A stretch of 33,556 nt of DNA from an uncultured Eubacteriales bacterium (GTDB lineage Bacteria; Bacillota; Clostridia; Christensenellales; Borkfalkiaceae). The translations under genes were made by a program, and so were the position numbers. This document shows positions 33,462-33,556 of this stretch, in pieces (position 1 is the first letter of the stretch; every line of letters begins with the position of its first letter). Below the pieces are notes generated by a model. That model saw only the letters and a program-made list of their open reading frames with translations, was not told where the DNA came from and ran no database searches. The stretch lies in assembly GCA_949288785.1 (NCBI GenBank), contig CASELQ010000028.1, positions 1 to 33,556 of the forward strand, read 5' to 3'.

Positions 33462-33556
33462 GGATGCAGCGACGACCTATTTTCCCGTGCCGTGTCCGGC
33501 AAAGTATCTTCGGCGCGAACGAGCTTAACTTCTGTGTTCGGGATGGGAACAGGTGG
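33462..33556 (-). rRNA. rrf: 5S ribosomal RNA, 3' part (5' end off the right edge)
   Basis: Read on the minus strand, CCACCTGTTCCCATCCCGAA and CACAGAAGTTAAGCTC are the conserved loop B/C region of 5S rRNA. They are followed by GCGCCGAAGATACTTTG and GGGAAAATAGGTCGTCGCTG, the usual 3' half. About 95 nt are present and roughly 20-25 nt of the 5' end are missing. The 3' boundary is estimated from typical length. It shows that an rRNA operon, transcribed right to left, ends here. Confidence 0.92.

Overview
This is a gene-dense chromosomal window from a low-GC-group Gram-positive bacterium (Firmicutes/Bacillota, most likely class Clostridia, possibly an uncultured gut lineage). The evidence is a sporulation-type yqfC-yqfD pair, the conserved pgpH-ybeY-era-yqzL-recO block in Bacillus order, a PEP/pyruvate-type ppdK, an M-box-controlled mgtE, and many consensus sigma-A promoters (TTGACA-17-TATAAT type) with strong Shine-Dalgarno sites. 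The sequence is close to balanced in GC with AT-rich intergenic regions. The genus cannot be named from the sequence alone.

Layout, left to right. 1-627: the 5' part of a Fic-family AMPylase-like gene on the minus strand, running off the left edge, with its own promoter. 699-8654: a minus-strand block read as yqfC, yqfD, pgpH, ybeY, era, yqzL (only 37 aa) and recO, then ppdK with its own promoter and terminator. It carries ribosome maturation (YbeY, Era), cyclic-di-AMP turnover (a shortened PgpH), recombination repair (RecO) and central carbon metabolism (PPDK). 8785-13462: an aconitase-family hydratase (minus), a small PH-like membrane protein (plus) and an M-box riboswitch-mgtE unit (plus). 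13537-17178: two tandem paralogous lipoproteins, the first with a 1-nt frameshift that fuses the two frames. 17223-23517: mscL, uppP, a LysR regulator, mnmE, a frameshifted membrane protein and proS, all minus. 23639-25797: transketolase (plus), divergent from proS.

25998-27262 is a small accessory locus: two tandem zinc-ribbon membrane proteins, a third degenerate copy, and a divergent XRE repressor. A perfect 21-bp palindrome lies exactly between the -35 and -10 of the zinc-ribbon promoter. 27309-31577: a Cys-containing small protein, an ABC exporter half-transporter, a low-molecular-weight tyrosine phosphatase and a CvpA-like membrane protein. 31663-33173 is a second accessory unit: a 107-aa HTH protein overlapping a 349-aa helical protein with a central hydrophobic hairpin. 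Its promoter is built from three TTGTAAAA boxes. The right edge is the 3' end of a minus-strand 5S rRNA with a classic terminator, so an rRNA operon lies just outside.

The two best candidates for undescribed biology are the HTH + helical-hairpin protein pair and the XRE/zinc-ribbon locus. Three genes in the window carry single-base frameshifts. That may be biology, but it may equally be residual assembly error and should be settled first.
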